Assembly (NCBI GenBank): GCA_963643465.1 | Contig: CAVIJT010000004.1 | Span: 1 to 64,000 of the forward strand | From: CAG-411 sp963643465 | GTDB taxonomy: Bacteria > Bacillota > Clostridia > Lachnospirales > Lachnospiraceae | Reading direction: 5' to 3' | DNA length: 64,000 nt | In this document: in pieces, positions 31,940 to 40,942 of the stretch | Layout: each line of letters begins with the position of its first letter | Numbering within the stretch: position 1 is the stretch's first letter | Made by a program: the position numbers and the translations under genes | Notes under the pieces: generated by a model | The model's input: only the letters and a program-made list of their open reading frames with translations | Told to the model about the DNA's origin: nothing | Databases searched by the model: none

Positions 31940-33451
31940 ATGGGAGATACATGGGTGCCAGGGTTACAGGACAAATGGCAATATTTAATGGAAAATAGTC
32001 TGGAACTTTTACTTTTTTTTGGACCAGACGGTTGTGTGATTGAGGGAAATAAGAGAGCAAAAGAAGAATTGGGATACGAGGAATCTATTGAAGGAGTATC
32101 TATTTCAAAAATTTTTCAAAAGATGATTCAATTTGAAAATGGACAGATGATTATATTTGATGAAGATGCAAGAAAAGCAGCAGAGACTGGGAAAACAATT
32201 GAAACTGTGGCATATCGAAAAAATCTTACCTGTTTTGATGTAGACCTTAGAATTGTAGTAGAAGAAAAAGAAAATGGCTTCTTTGGAATGTGCAGTTTTT
32301 TAAATACTGCAGTTCGTGTTGGGGCAATTAAAGATATGGTAAAAGCAAAGGAAAAGGTGGAAGATGCCACAAAAGTTCGAAATGAGTTTGTTTCTAATGT
32401 AACACATGAACTTCGAACACCGGTCAATGGAATTTTGGGGATTTCCAAAAATTTGTTGGAAACGGAACTGGATGAGCAGCAAAAAGAATCTATCAATATT
32501 ATACATATGTGTTGCAGTAATATGATAGAAATTATCAATAATTTGTTGGATTTCTCAAAGTTGGAAGCTGGAAAATTTACCTTGGAAGAGAGAGAATTTT
32601 CTTTTCGTGAAGCCATTGATAAAATTATTGCGATTAACATGAATCAAATTAACGAAAAGGGATTAAAACTGCTATTAAATATATCTCCGGAAATACCGGA
32701 ACAGATTATTGGAGATGAACTGCGGATTACCCAGATTTTGACCAATTTGATCAATAATGCAGTAAAGTTTACGTCTGTGGGCCAGATTGTGGTAGATGTG
32801 GTAAAAACGATGGAATTAAACGATACCGTTGAATTATTTTTTATGGTTATGGATACGGGAATTGGTATTGCGCCAGAAGACATGGATAAACTGTTCAAAA
32901 GTTTTTCGCAAGTAGATGCTTCTATCACTAGAAGATTTGGAGGAAGTGGTTTAGGATTGACCATTGTGAAGGAATTAGTAGAACTTATGGATGGGGAAGT
33001 ACATGTAGAGAGTGAAAAAGGAAAGGGAAGTACATTTTCTTTTTCTATTCGAGTAAAACGTGCAGTCAGTCAGTTGGAAAATTCCAAAGCATATGCGTCT
33101 GGAAAATTTGTATATGAAGGTGTTTCTCGAAGAGAAATTTCTGATTTTGATGAGGAAATGTACAATATTGAGGAAATATATTGTCTTGGTTCTGAGGAAA
33201 ATAAAAAAGAAATCAGAAATACCATGGAGAAATTGATTATTTGTATTGAAATGGAAAACTGGGATAAGGCAGAAACTTTTGCAGAGACGATTAAGAAGTT
33301 AGTGGAAAGTGATAAAGAATTGAAACGAAAGGCTTTTCGTGTAGAGATGACAGTGCGAAAGGCTGATGGAGAGAAAGCAGCGGAACAGTATAATGAACTT
33401 GACCAGGCATTAAATGAAACCTTATTTAAGATATCGGAGGAACGCCAATGA
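31940..33451 (+). CDS. Cytosolic PAS-type hybrid-like histidine kinase
   Basis: This 503-residue kinase has no membrane segment. Residues ~15-135 look like a PAS domain (LELLLFFGPDGCVIEGNKRAKEELGY). The H-box is FVSNVTHELRTPVNGILG with histidine near 156, then the N-box ILTNLINNAVKFTS, G1 MVMDTGIGI, F-box and G2 GGSGLGLTIVKEL. The C-terminal ~120 residues (from ~385) are helical and resemble an Hpt-like domain without an evident phospho-histidine. It overlaps the next gene by 4 nt (ATGA), so the two work together. Confidence 0.93.
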   Translation: MGDTWVPGLQDKWQYLMENSLELLLFFGPDGCVIEGNKRAKEELGYEESIEGVSISKIFQKMIQFENGQMIIFDEDARKAAETGKTIETVAYRKNLTCFDVDLRIVVEEKENGFFGMCSFLNTAVRVGAIKDMVKAKEKVEDATKVRNEFVSNVTHELRTPVNGILGISKNLLETELDEQQKESINIIHMCCSNMIEIINNLLDFSKLEAGKFTLEEREFSFREAIDKIIAINMNQINEKGLKLLLNISPEIPEQIIGDELRITQILTNLINNAVKFTSVGQIVVDVVKTMELNDTVELFFMVMDTGIGIAPEDMDKLFKSFSQVDASITRRFGGSGLGLTIVKELVELMDGEVHVESEKGKGSTFSFSIRVKRAVSQLENSKAYASGKFVYEGVSRREISDFDEEMYNIEEIYCLGSEENKKEIRNTMEKLIICIEMENWDKAETFAETIKKLVESDKELKRKAFRVEMTVRKADGEKAAEQYNELDQALNETLFKISEERQ

Positions 33452-34524
33452 AACAGAGAGTGACAGGAAATCAGACCGCCAATATTTTAATCGTAGATGA
33501 CACAACTTCAAATTTGGTAATATTGGCAGAGATGATTAAGAGTATCGGATATATTGCCAGACCGGTAATTAGTGTAAAACAGGCATTAGCAGCTATAGCA
33601 GTGGAAAAACCACAGTTAATTTTGTTGGATATTTCTATGCCAGAGATAGATGGCTTTGATTTTTGTGAAATTTTAAAGCAAGATTCCATTATGAAAGATG
33701 TGCCGATTATTTTTATTTCTGCATTAAATTCTACAGAAGATAAAGTAAAAGGATTTAAGTTAGGAGCAGTGGATTTTATTTCAAAACCCTTTGAATTAGA
33801 AGAAATTACCCTTCGAATTAATACGCATTTAAAGATTTTTCAGATGCAAAATGAATTGAAAGTGCATAATAAACAGCTTTTCAAAATGTTTAATAATCAG
33901 GTGAAAAAAGTGACAAATGAGCAACGGCAGCTCATCTATGTCTTGTCTAAGATGGCAGAAGAAAGAGAAGATTTGGAAGGAACCCATGTAGATCACTTGG
34001 TTTCTTATTGTAAGTTGCTTGCAATGAGTTTGCAGTTTAGTCCAAAATATGAGAAACAAGTGACTGCTACATTTTTGGATTCTCTTTTGATGGCGGCACC
34101 TCTTCATGATATTGGAAAAATGTGTATTCGTGATTCTATTTTATGTAAAGAAGGTTCGTTATCCCAACAGGAAATGGAGATTGTGAAAACTCACACAATA
34201 GAAGGCGCAAAGCGTATTGATGAGATGAATCTGGATTGTCAGAATGATACCTTGCAAATGGCAAGAGAGATTGCATATTGCCATCATGAAAAATGGGATG
34301 GAAGTGGATATCCTTGTGGCTTGAAAGGTGAGGAGATTCCTTTATCTGCGCGTATTGTGTCTATTGTAGATGTGTATGATATTTTAACAAGTAAGAGATG
34401 CTATCGGGACGCGTATACGCATCAGGAAGCATTAGAAATTATGAAAGAAGAGACCGGAAAAAGTTTTGATCCAGATATTATGGACGTATTTTTCAAAATA
34501 CAAAAGCGTTTTCAGAAAGAATAG
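33448..34524 (+). CDS. Response regulator with HD-GYP phosphodiesterase domain
   Basis: Residues 1-125 are a receiver domain with D61 as phospho-acceptor (LILLDISMPEIDG) and K near 113 (ISKPFE). After a helical linker, an HD-GYP domain follows: HDIGK near residue 219, KTHTIEG, CHHEKWDGSGYP near 278-288, and ARIVSIVDVYDILTSKRCYR. HD-GYP proteins hydrolyse cyclic-di-GMP to GMP. All expected metal-binding motifs are present. It is translationally coupled to the sensor kinase gene, its probable phosphodonor. Confidence 0.94.
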   Translation: MKQRVTGNQTANILIVDDTTSNLVILAEMIKSIGYIARPVISVKQALAAIAVEKPQLILLDISMPEIDGFDFCEILKQDSIMKDVPIIFISALNSTEDKVKGFKLGAVDFISKPFELEEITLRINTHLKIFQMQNELKVHNKQLFKMFNNQVKKVTNEQRQLIYVLSKMAEEREDLEGTHVDHLVSYCKLLAMSLQFSPKYEKQVTATFLDSLLMAAPLHDIGKMCIRDSILCKEGSLSQQEMEIVKTHTIEGAKRIDEMNLDCQNDTLQMAREIAYCHHEKWDGSGYPCGLKGEEIPLSARIVSIVDVYDILTSKRCYRDAYTHQEALEIMKEETGKSFDPDIMDVFFKIQKRFQKE

Positions 34525-34569
34525 TAGTCTTATCAGTGAAATGTCAGAAGAAAAGAAGGAAATAGAAAA

Positions 34570-34887
34570 ATGATAATTGACTTGGTAGAAGAAGCGGTAG
34601 AGATAAAACTGCATTTTGAAAATTTTACGGGTATATTGCAGTCTGACTATGAGTTGGGATATGCTTTAGGCAGAATGATGCGTATACTGGATATGGAAGA
34701 AGAAAAAGAAACGTTTGATTTGGTTTTGTTAAAAGAAAACGTAGAAGAAAAGATGAAACAATATGAAGCAAAAGATTATATAGAAGAAAATTTGATACGA
34801 CTTATAGACCTTTATCGAATACAAAATCAAAAAGGGGAGGAGATATATAAACTGTATCATATGGGATATCAAAAAGAAGCTAATTAA
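34570..34887 (+). CDS. Small acidic helical protein in the HD-GYP operon
   Basis: This 105-residue protein is unrecognised. It is acidic and strongly helical (VEEAVEIKLHFENF, YALGRMMRILDMEEEKE, LLKENVEEKMKQYEAKDYIEEN), with no membrane segment. It starts 45 nt after the HD-GYP gene with AAGGAAAT upstream and is closed by a terminator 50 nt later, so it is the third gene of the kinase operon. It could be a partner or adaptor; that is inference. Confidence 0.7.
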   Translation: MIIDLVEEAVEIKLHFENFTGILQSDYELGYALGRMMRILDMEEEKETFDLVLLKENVEEKMKQYEAKDYIEENLIRLIDLYRIQNQKGEEIYKLYHMGYQKEAN

Positions 34888-34936
34888 AGTTTTATCATAT
34901 AGAAATAAAAACTTGCATAAATTAATTATGGGAATC

Positions 34937-34966
34937 AAAAAGTGAGGTAGTAATACCTCACTTTTT
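34937..34966. terminator. Terminator between the kinase operon and pyrI
   Basis: AAAAAGTGAGGTA, loop GTAA, TACCTCACTTTTT: a perfect 13-bp stem that can serve both strands. Confidence 0.85.
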
Positions 34967-34998
34967 GATGAAAGTTAAAAAAATGAATGAAAAAGATT

Positions 34999-35427
34999 TT
35001 AGGAACGATTGCTGTACCTTTGTTCACAATAGATACAACGGTAAATTCCTGTATTCTTGTCGGCTAATTTAAAAGTGTGTGTCAACTCCTGCTCAACAGA
35101 AGTGATACATCTTGGATTTTTGCAACGTAATATATTTGTAACTGTTTCAGGTAAATTTAAATGTCTCTTTTCTGCAATCTTGCCATCGCGAATAATATTG
35201 ACAGTTAAATTAGGAGAAAGAGCGCCCAAAATATCTAAGTCTACACAAAGAGGGCCTTCAATCTTAATCATGTCCTTTTTACCTGTTTTGTTACTTTTGG
35301 CATTTTTGATAATTGCCACGCTGCAATCTAATTTATCTAATTTGAGATAATTGTATATCTCAAAGGCTCCACCTGCTTGAATATGATCAATTACTACACC
35401 ATCATTGAGTCCGCTAATATTTAGCAC
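34999..35427 (-). CDS. pyrI: Aspartate carbamoyltransferase regulatory subunit
   Basis: PyrI binds nucleotide effectors and structures the catalytic trimers of PyrB. At 142 residues it is near the usual length. The C-terminal zinc ligands are visible as CKNPRC and CIYC. The N-terminal allosteric domain shows VIDHIQAGGAFEIYNYL. It starts with GTG, overlapping the end of pyrB, so expression is coupled. Bacilli lack this subunit, whereas many clostridia have it, which agrees with the proposed class. Confidence 0.95.
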   Translation of the reverse strand: MLNISGLNDGVVIDHIQAGGAFEIYNYLKLDKLDCSVAIIKNAKSNKTGKKDMIKIEGPLCVDLDILGALSPNLTVNIIRDGKIAEKRHLNLPETVTNILRCKNPRCITSVEQELTHTFKLADKNTGIYRCIYCEQRYSNRS

Positions 35428-36350
35428 GTAAAATCACCATCCAATCCTAAAAGATTCATAATCAATGCCATTCGAACATATACACCAAACTCGGCTTGTT
35501 TAAAATATACAGCACGAGGATCCTCATCTACTTCTGTTGAAATTTCATTTACTCTAGGAAGTGGATGTAAAACTAACATATCTTCTCTGGCATATTTCAT
35601 CTTTTTTGCATCTAAGATGAAACTATCCTTCAAACGGATGTAATCTTCTTCGTTAAAGAAACGTTCTCTCTGTACACGAGTCATGTACAATAAGTCTAAT
35701 TCCGGCATGACGGGTTCTAAAACATTGACTTCCTTATAAGGAATATGTTCTCTATCAAGTACCTCTGTTCTTAAATAGTCCGGAATACGAAGCTCATCAG
35801 GTGAGATCATAACGAATTTAATATTTTTGTAGCGAATCATTGCACGGATTAAAGAATGGACCGTACGACCAAACTTTAAATCGCCACACACACCAATTGT
35901 TAAATTATCAAGACTTCCTTTTAAGCGTTTAATGGTTAATAAGTCTGTCAAAGTTTGGGTTGGATGATTGTGACCACCATCTCCGGCATTAATAACCGGA
36001 ATGGAAGAATATTGAGCTGCCACAAGTGGCGCGCCTTCCTTTGGATGACGCATTGCACAAATATCCGCATAGCTGGAGATAACACGAATGGTATCTGCAA
36101 CACTTTCACCTTTTGCAGCTGAACTAGAATCAGCAGATGAAAAACCTAATATGTTTCCACCTAAATTCAACATAGCGGCTTCAAAACTTAATCTGGTTCG
36201 AGTACTTGGCTCGTAAAATAGCGTTGCTAACTTTTTACCTTGACATACCTGTGAATACTTTTTGGGATGATCTATAATATCTTCTGCTAATGTCAGAATG
36301 TGATCTAATTCCTCTACAGATAAATCAAGGGGTGATATTACGTGTTTCAT
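35421..36350 (-). CDS. pyrB: Aspartate carbamoyltransferase catalytic subunit
   Basis: PyrB condenses carbamoyl phosphate with aspartate in pyrimidine synthesis. The protein (309 residues from M at 36350) has the carbamoyl phosphate motif FYEPSTRTRLSFE near residue 50, HPTQTLTDLLTIK and the C-terminal LHPLPRVNEI. GGAGG lies 7 nt before the chosen ATG; another in-frame ATG at 36362 overlaps that site. It is first in the pyrBI operon. Confidence 0.97.
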   Translation of the reverse strand: MKHVISPLDLSVEELDHILTLAEDIIDHPKKYSQVCQGKKLATLFYEPSTRTRLSFEAAMLNLGGNILGFSSADSSSAAKGESVADTIRVISSYADICAMRHPKEGAPLVAAQYSSIPVINAGDGGHNHPTQTLTDLLTIKRLKGSLDNLTIGVCGDLKFGRTVHSLIRAMIRYKNIKFVMISPDELRIPDYLRTEVLDREHIPYKEVNVLEPVMPELDLLYMTRVQRERFFNEEDYIRLKDSFILDAKKMKYAREDMLVLHPLPRVNEISTEVDEDPRAVYFKQAEFGVYVRMALIMNLLGLDGDFTC

Positions 36351-36391
36351 AAGCACCTCCATATTTGATTGCTACTAATTTGACCTCAATC

Positions 36392-36420
36392 ATTATAGCA
36401 AAGAGTTTTTAGAATTACAA
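36392..36420 (-). promoter_or_regulatory. Promoter of pyrBI
   Basis: On the minus strand, TTGTAA, a 17-nt spacer, TATAAT. The ~40-nt leader is too short for a PyrR-type attenuator. Confidence 0.65.
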
Positions 36421-36488
36421 CATCAAAAATAAAAAAAATCTCGATTTAACGGAGTGGAGTATATTGGAAATGGTTGAAAGAAAAGCTA

Positions 36489-36517
36489 TTGCAATTTTTT
36501 AACCTAATATTTATAAT
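36489..36517 (+). promoter_or_regulatory. Promoter of the aconitase-family gene
   Basis: TTGCAA, a 17-nt spacer, TATAAT. Confidence 0.7.
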
Positions 36518-36550
36518 AAATGTATCAATTCTTAAGCTAGGAGGAAATTT

Positions 36551-38839
36551 ATGATAAAATTATACGAAAATGGCGTGTATTTGCTTAATGGAACTGAAAT
36601 TGTAGAAGATAACAACGAGGCGCAGGCTGTGCTTCAAAGTAAACTTGGCAATGCGCCTGATAAAGCCAAAGCAGCTCAGGGAACTATGGCGTATAATATT
36701 TTAAAGGAACATAACACATCTGGTAATATGGAGAAATTAAAAATTAAATTTGATAAATTGACTTCTCATGATATTACTTTTGTTGGAATTATTCAGACTG
36801 CAAGAGCATCAGGATTGGAGAAATTCCCAATTCCTTACGTGCTTACTAACTGCCACAATAGTTTATGTGCAGTAGGAGGAACAATTAACGAAGATGACCA
36901 TATGTTTGGTCTTACTTGTGCTAAAAAGTATGGTGGAGTTTATGTACCACCTCATCAGGCGGTTATTCATCAGTTTGCAAGAGAGCAACTTGCAGGCGGT
37001 GGAAAGATGATTTTAGGTTCTGATAGTCATACTCGTTACGGCGCACTTGGAACAATGGCTATGGGTGAAGGTGGTCCGGAACTTGTAAAACAGTTATTGT
37101 CACAGACATATGATATTAATATGCCAGGAGTAGTAGGTGTTTATCTTACTGGAGAGCCTGTAAAGGGTGTAGGACCTCAGGACGTGGCACTTGCTATTAT
37201 TGGAGCAGTTTTTGCTAATGGATATGTAAATAATAAAGTAATGGAATTTGTTGGACCAGGTGTAGAGAAGTTAAGTGCAGATTTCCGTATTGGTGTGGAC
37301 GTTATGACAACAGAAACAACTTGTCTTTCTTCTATCTGGAAAACAGATGAAAAGATTAAGGAATTCTATGATATACATGGAAGAGTGGAAGAATACAAAG
37401 AACTAGCTCCTGCGGATGTAACTTACTATGATGGTATGGTTTATGTGGACCTTAGCAAGATCAAACCAATGATTGCTATGCCATTCCATCCAAGTAATAC
37501 TTACACAATCGAAGAAGTAAATGCAAATCTTGAAGATGTATTGCATGATTGTGAGCAGAAAGCGTTAGTAAGTTTAGATGGTCAGGTAGACTTCAAGTTG
37601 ACAGATAAGATAAAGAATGGAAAACTTTATGTTGAGCAGGGAATCATCGCTGGTTGTGCTGGTGGTGGATTTGAAAATATTTGTGATGCTGCAGATATTC
37701 TTGCAGGTGCAAGCATTGGTTCTGACGCGTTTACTCTTAGTGTATACCCAGCAAGTATGCCTGTTTACATGGAATTAGTAAAGAATGGCGCAGCAGCAAA
37801 ACTTATGGGTGCAGGTGCAGTTATGAAAACTGCATTTTGTGGACCTTGTTTCGGTGCAGGAGATACACCTGCCAATAATGCGTTTAGTATTCGTCATTCT
37901 ACAAGAAACTTCCCTAACCGTGAAGGTTCAAAATTGCAGAATGGACAGATTTCTTCTGTTGCACTTATGGATGCTCGTTCTATTGCAGCAACAGCAGCGA
38001 ATAAGGGATATTTAACACCTGCTACAGATATAGATGTAAACTTTAGCAAACCAAAATACTTCTTTGACAAAACGATTTATGAAAATCGTGTATTTGATAG
38101 TAAAGGTGTTGCAGATCCATCTGTTGAAATCCAGTTCGGACCAAACATCAAGGATTGGCCTGCGATGGTTGCACTTACAGACAACTTATTGATTAAGGTT
38201 GTATCAGAGATCCATGATCCTGTTACTACAACTGATGAGTTGATCCCATCAGGTGAGACTTCGTCTTATCGTTCTAATCCAATTGGACTTGCTGAATTTG
38301 CATTATCTAGAAAAGATCCTGCATATGTAGGACGTGCAAAGGAAGTTCATGCGGCAGAGGTGGCAAGAGAAAATGGTCAGTGTATGGCAGAAGTTCTTCC
38401 AGAGTTAAAAGATATCATGGATACAGTAAAAGGTGCATTTGCAGATGTGGACAAGACTAACATCGGAGTTGGAAGTACCATTTATGCAGTGAAACCAGGT
38501 GATGGTTCTGCTAGAGAGCAAGCTGCTTCCTGTCAGAAGGTACTTGGTGGATGGGCAAATATTGCTAAGGAATACGCTACCAAGCGTTATAGATCTAACT
38601 TGATTAACTGGGGAATGCTTCCATTTATTTATCCGGAAGAGGAACTTCCATTTGCTAATGGAGATTACATTTTTGTTCCAAATGTGGCAGAGTCTATTAA
38701 AAATAAGGCTACCACATTTAAGGCATATGTAGTAAATAAGGGCATGAAAGAATTTGAGTTACAGATGGGTGAATTGACAGATGATGAGAGAGAGATTATC
38801 TTAAAAGGATGTCTGATTAACTTTAATCGTGTATCATAA
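36551..38839 (+). CDS. Aconitase-family hydratase
   Basis: This 762-residue protein is a member of the aconitase superfamily of 4Fe-4S dehydratases. It contains the substrate/cluster segments LGSDSHTRYGALGTMAMGEGG, GCAGGGFENICDAADILAG and the two-cysteine AFCGPCFGAGD, followed by the small swivel domain with WGMLPF near the end (NLINWGMLPFIYPEEELPF). The sequence resembles the group simply annotated 'hydratase' (YbhJ-like) rather than AcnA or AcnB, so the substrate may not be citrate. No other TCA gene is nearby. It is a single gene with clear promoter and terminator. Confidence 0.9.
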   Translation: MIKLYENGVYLLNGTEIVEDNNEAQAVLQSKLGNAPDKAKAAQGTMAYNILKEHNTSGNMEKLKIKFDKLTSHDITFVGIIQTARASGLEKFPIPYVLTNCHNSLCAVGGTINEDDHMFGLTCAKKYGGVYVPPHQAVIHQFAREQLAGGGKMILGSDSHTRYGALGTMAMGEGGPELVKQLLSQTYDINMPGVVGVYLTGEPVKGVGPQDVALAIIGAVFANGYVNNKVMEFVGPGVEKLSADFRIGVDVMTTETTCLSSIWKTDEKIKEFYDIHGRVEEYKELAPADVTYYDGMVYVDLSKIKPMIAMPFHPSNTYTIEEVNANLEDVLHDCEQKALVSLDGQVDFKLTDKIKNGKLYVEQGIIAGCAGGGFENICDAADILAGASIGSDAFTLSVYPASMPVYMELVKNGAAAKLMGAGAVMKTAFCGPCFGAGDTPANNAFSIRHSTRNFPNREGSKLQNGQISSVALMDARSIAATAANKGYLTPATDIDVNFSKPKYFFDKTIYENRVFDSKGVADPSVEIQFGPNIKDWPAMVALTDNLLIKVVSEIHDPVTTTDELIPSGETSSYRSNPIGLAEFALSRKDPAYVGRAKEVHAAEVARENGQCMAEVLPELKDIMDTVKGAFADVDKTNIGVGSTIYAVKPGDGSAREQAASCQKVLGGWANIAKEYATKRYRSNLINWGMLPFIYPEEELPFANGDYIFVPNVAESIKNKATTFKAYVVNKGMKEFELQMGELTDDEREIILKGCLINFNRVS

Positions 38840-38867
38840 ATCTGTAGATAAGAACGAATCATAAAGA

Positions 38868-38908
38868 AACCGTTGTACAGGGAAAATATACTTGTACAAC
38901 GGTTTTTG
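38868..38908 (+). terminator. Terminator of the aconitase-family gene
   Basis: AACCGTTGTAC and GTACAACGGTT pair around a 15-nt loop, followed by a T run. RepA copy 1 begins at its T tract. Confidence 0.8.
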
Positions 38909-39032
38909 GATGTAAAAGCCCGGCAAGCACAATCATGCGTGCATGAAATTGCATTTGCCTGGCATAAGAACATGGAGCACATAGTGCGGAATGTTCGCAA
39001 GCGAAGCGAGTAGGAGTCAGCCTACTCGATTT
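38907..39032 (+). repeat. RepA repeat, copy 1
   Basis: An element of about 125 nt matching 63364-63489 without gaps, with about 13 differences in the 119 nt compared by eye (~89%). It can fold into a long hairpin (CAAT/ATTG with ATGC/GCAT inside), then GAACAT/ATGTTC around GCAC/GTGC, then CGAGTAGG/CCTACTCG. It lies between a terminator and the amidase gene. Confidence 0.8.
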
Positions 39033-39099
39033 GTTGTATATGGCTCGCACCTTCTGGACGTTTCCACATATAATAATAAAAAATGTTTGGGGCGATAAT

Positions 39100-39858
39100 A
39101 TGGCTGCAAGAGTTGTAATTGATGCAGGGCATGGAGGCTGGGATAATGGAGCAATGTTCAATGGGAGAAAAGAGAAAGATGATAATTTGAAGTTAGCATT
39201 GGCTGTAGGACAAATTTTAAAGGATAATGGAGTGGATGTGGTCTTTACAAGAACCAGTGATGTATATCAGTCGCCACGGGAAAAGGCTATGTTAGCAAAT
39301 GCGGCAGGTGCAGATTTTTTTGTTTCTCTTCATAGAAATTCAAGCGTAGAGCCAAATCAATATTCTGGAGTACAGACGCTATTGTTTAATGAAGGTGATA
39401 TTAAGCAGGAAATGGCAGATAATATCAATAGTGAATTGGAAAAATTGGGATTTACCAATCTTGGGAGAAGTGTCCGTACAAATTTGGCAGTGCTTAGACA
39501 CACCAACATGCCAGCGGTGCTTGTGGAAACGGGATTTATCAATACAGATGCAGACAATGCCCTGTTTGATTCAAAATTTCAGGAAATTGCAGAAGGGATT
39601 GCAAAAGGAATTTTGGAAACATTGCAAACGAAAAAAGAATCCTTTCATTTCTATATTCAGGTGGGATTGTTCCGAAATTATGACAATGCGGTGCGCTTAA
39701 TGGAGGAATTGAGTAGCATGGGATATACGGTTCAAATTCAGTCTATAAATGGATATTATGCAGTTTTGGTTGGAGAGTTTGATACGATGGAGCAGGCAAA
39801 ACGGATTGAGACCGTATTGAGAGAGGACGGATATGATACGTTGATTATTGCTATGTAA
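39100..39858 (+). CDS. N-acetylmuramoyl-L-alanine amidase with SPOR-like domain
   Basis: Amidase_3 enzymes cut the amide bond between glycan and stem peptide in peptidoglycan. The catalytic domain (residues ~1-175) has the zinc-site motifs VVIDAGHGG near residue 5, the FVSLHRNSS histidine and the glutamate of VLVETGFI. The C-terminal ~75 residues (FYIQVGLFRNYDNAVRLMEEL to VLVGEF) match a SPOR domain, which binds denuded glycan. The start at 39100 is preferred because upstream codons fall within or next to RepA. There is no signal peptide, which fits export in the mother cell or release at lysis (inference). Confidence 0.92.
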   Translation: MAARVVIDAGHGGWDNGAMFNGRKEKDDNLKLALAVGQILKDNGVDVVFTRTSDVYQSPREKAMLANAAGADFFVSLHRNSSVEPNQYSGVQTLLFNEGDIKQEMADNINSELEKLGFTNLGRSVRTNLAVLRHTNMPAVLVETGFINTDADNALFDSKFQEIAEGIAKGILETLQTKKESFHFYIQVGLFRNYDNAVRLMEELSSMGYTVQIQSINGYYAVLVGEFDTMEQAKRIETVLREDGYDTLIIAM

Positions 39859-39874
39859 AAGAAAAGAGTAATTT

Positions 39875-39929
39875 GGGAGCTTATTGCTGTTCACTTTGTG
39901 AAATTGAGCGGTGATGCTCCTCTTTTTTT
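39875..39929 (+). terminator. Terminator of the amidase gene
   Basis: GGAGC and GCTCC close an outer stem, with an inner TTCAC/GTGAA stem, followed by TCTTTTTTT. Confidence 0.7.
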
Positions 39930-40081
39930 AAGAAATTTTCACTTTTTTCTTTTCATTAGCAAAAATCTGTTATAGAATAAAAAGCATGGAAAACGTAATA
40001 GTAAGTTTAAAATCATAATTGGAAAAATTAGAGATAAGAAGGAAGGGAAAGAAACATCTTAGTTGGTGTTAGGTGAAAAAT

Positions 40082-40930
40082 ATGGCATTAAGAATCGATG
40101 GAAAAAAAATATCAGGACAGATAAAAGATGAATTAAAGGAAAAGGTGGCTGATTATAAAAAACAGGGTGTAGAGATTACCTTAGCAGTAATTCAGGTTGG
40201 AAATGATCCTGCTTCTACTGTATATGTAGGAAATAAAAAGAAGGCTTGTGAATATATTGGAATTCGTTCCTTAGCTTATGAATTTCCAGAAACGATTTCT
40301 CAGGGGGAATTGCTGGAAACTATTGAGGAATTAAATGGAAGAGCAGATGTAAATGGAATTCTTGTACAACTTCCATTACCAAAACACATTGATGAAGATG
40401 CAGTAATACGAAGTATCCATCCAAAGAAGGATGTAGATGGATTCCATCCACAGAGTGTTGGAGCGCTTAGCATTGGAGAACCGGGATTTGTTTCTTGTAC
40501 TCCTGCTGGTATTATTCAGTTGTTAAAGCGTTCTAATATTGAAATTGCAGGAAAAGAATGTGTAGTAGTTGGAAGAAGTAATATTGTTGGAAAGCCAATT
40601 TCTATGCTTTTACTGCGTGAAAATGGAACAGTTACTATTTGCCATTCTAGAACAAAGGATTTAAAGGAAGTAACAAAGCGGGCAGATATTTTAGTAGTAG
40701 CAATTGGTAAACCTAAATTTATTACCAAAGAATATGTAAAAGATGGAGCCGTTGTTATAGACGTGGGAATTCATAGAAATGAAAATAATAAGCTCTGCGG
40801 AGATGTGGATTATGAAGATGTAGAACCAATTGTTTCAGCAATCACACCAGTTCCGGGTGGGGTTGGGCCAATGACAATTGCTATGCTTATGAATAACTGT
40901 GTGGAAGCAGTAAAATTACAAGAAGAATAG
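40082..40930 (+). CDS. folD: Methylenetetrahydrofolate dehydrogenase/cyclohydrolase
   Basis: FolD interconverts methylene-, methenyl- and formyl-tetrahydrofolate. At 282 residues it has VGNDPASTVYVGNKKKACEYIGI with the catalytic lysine, GILVQLPLPKHI, KDVDGFHP and the nucleotide site VVVGRSNIVGKPISMLLL, then DVGIHR and the C-terminal TPVPGGVGPMTIAMLM. The ATG at 40082 is preceded by AGGTG; a GTG at 40073 overlaps this site. The next gene begins 12 nt downstream. Confidence 0.97.
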   Translation: MALRIDGKKISGQIKDELKEKVADYKKQGVEITLAVIQVGNDPASTVYVGNKKKACEYIGIRSLAYEFPETISQGELLETIEELNGRADVNGILVQLPLPKHIDEDAVIRSIHPKKDVDGFHPQSVGALSIGEPGFVSCTPAGIIQLLKRSNIEIAGKECVVVGRSNIVGKPISMLLLRENGTVTICHSRTKDLKEVTKRADILVVAIGKPKFITKEYVKDGAVVIDVGIHRNENNKLCGDVDYEDVEPIVSAITPVPGGVGPMTIAMLMNNCVEAVKLQEE

Positions 40931-40942
40931 GAGATACGTTAA

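Noticed and set aside
39031..39099. Upstream start of the amidase gene at 39031
   Set aside because: This extension lies at the end of RepA, has no ribosome site and does not look like a signal peptide; the conserved domain starts at 39100.
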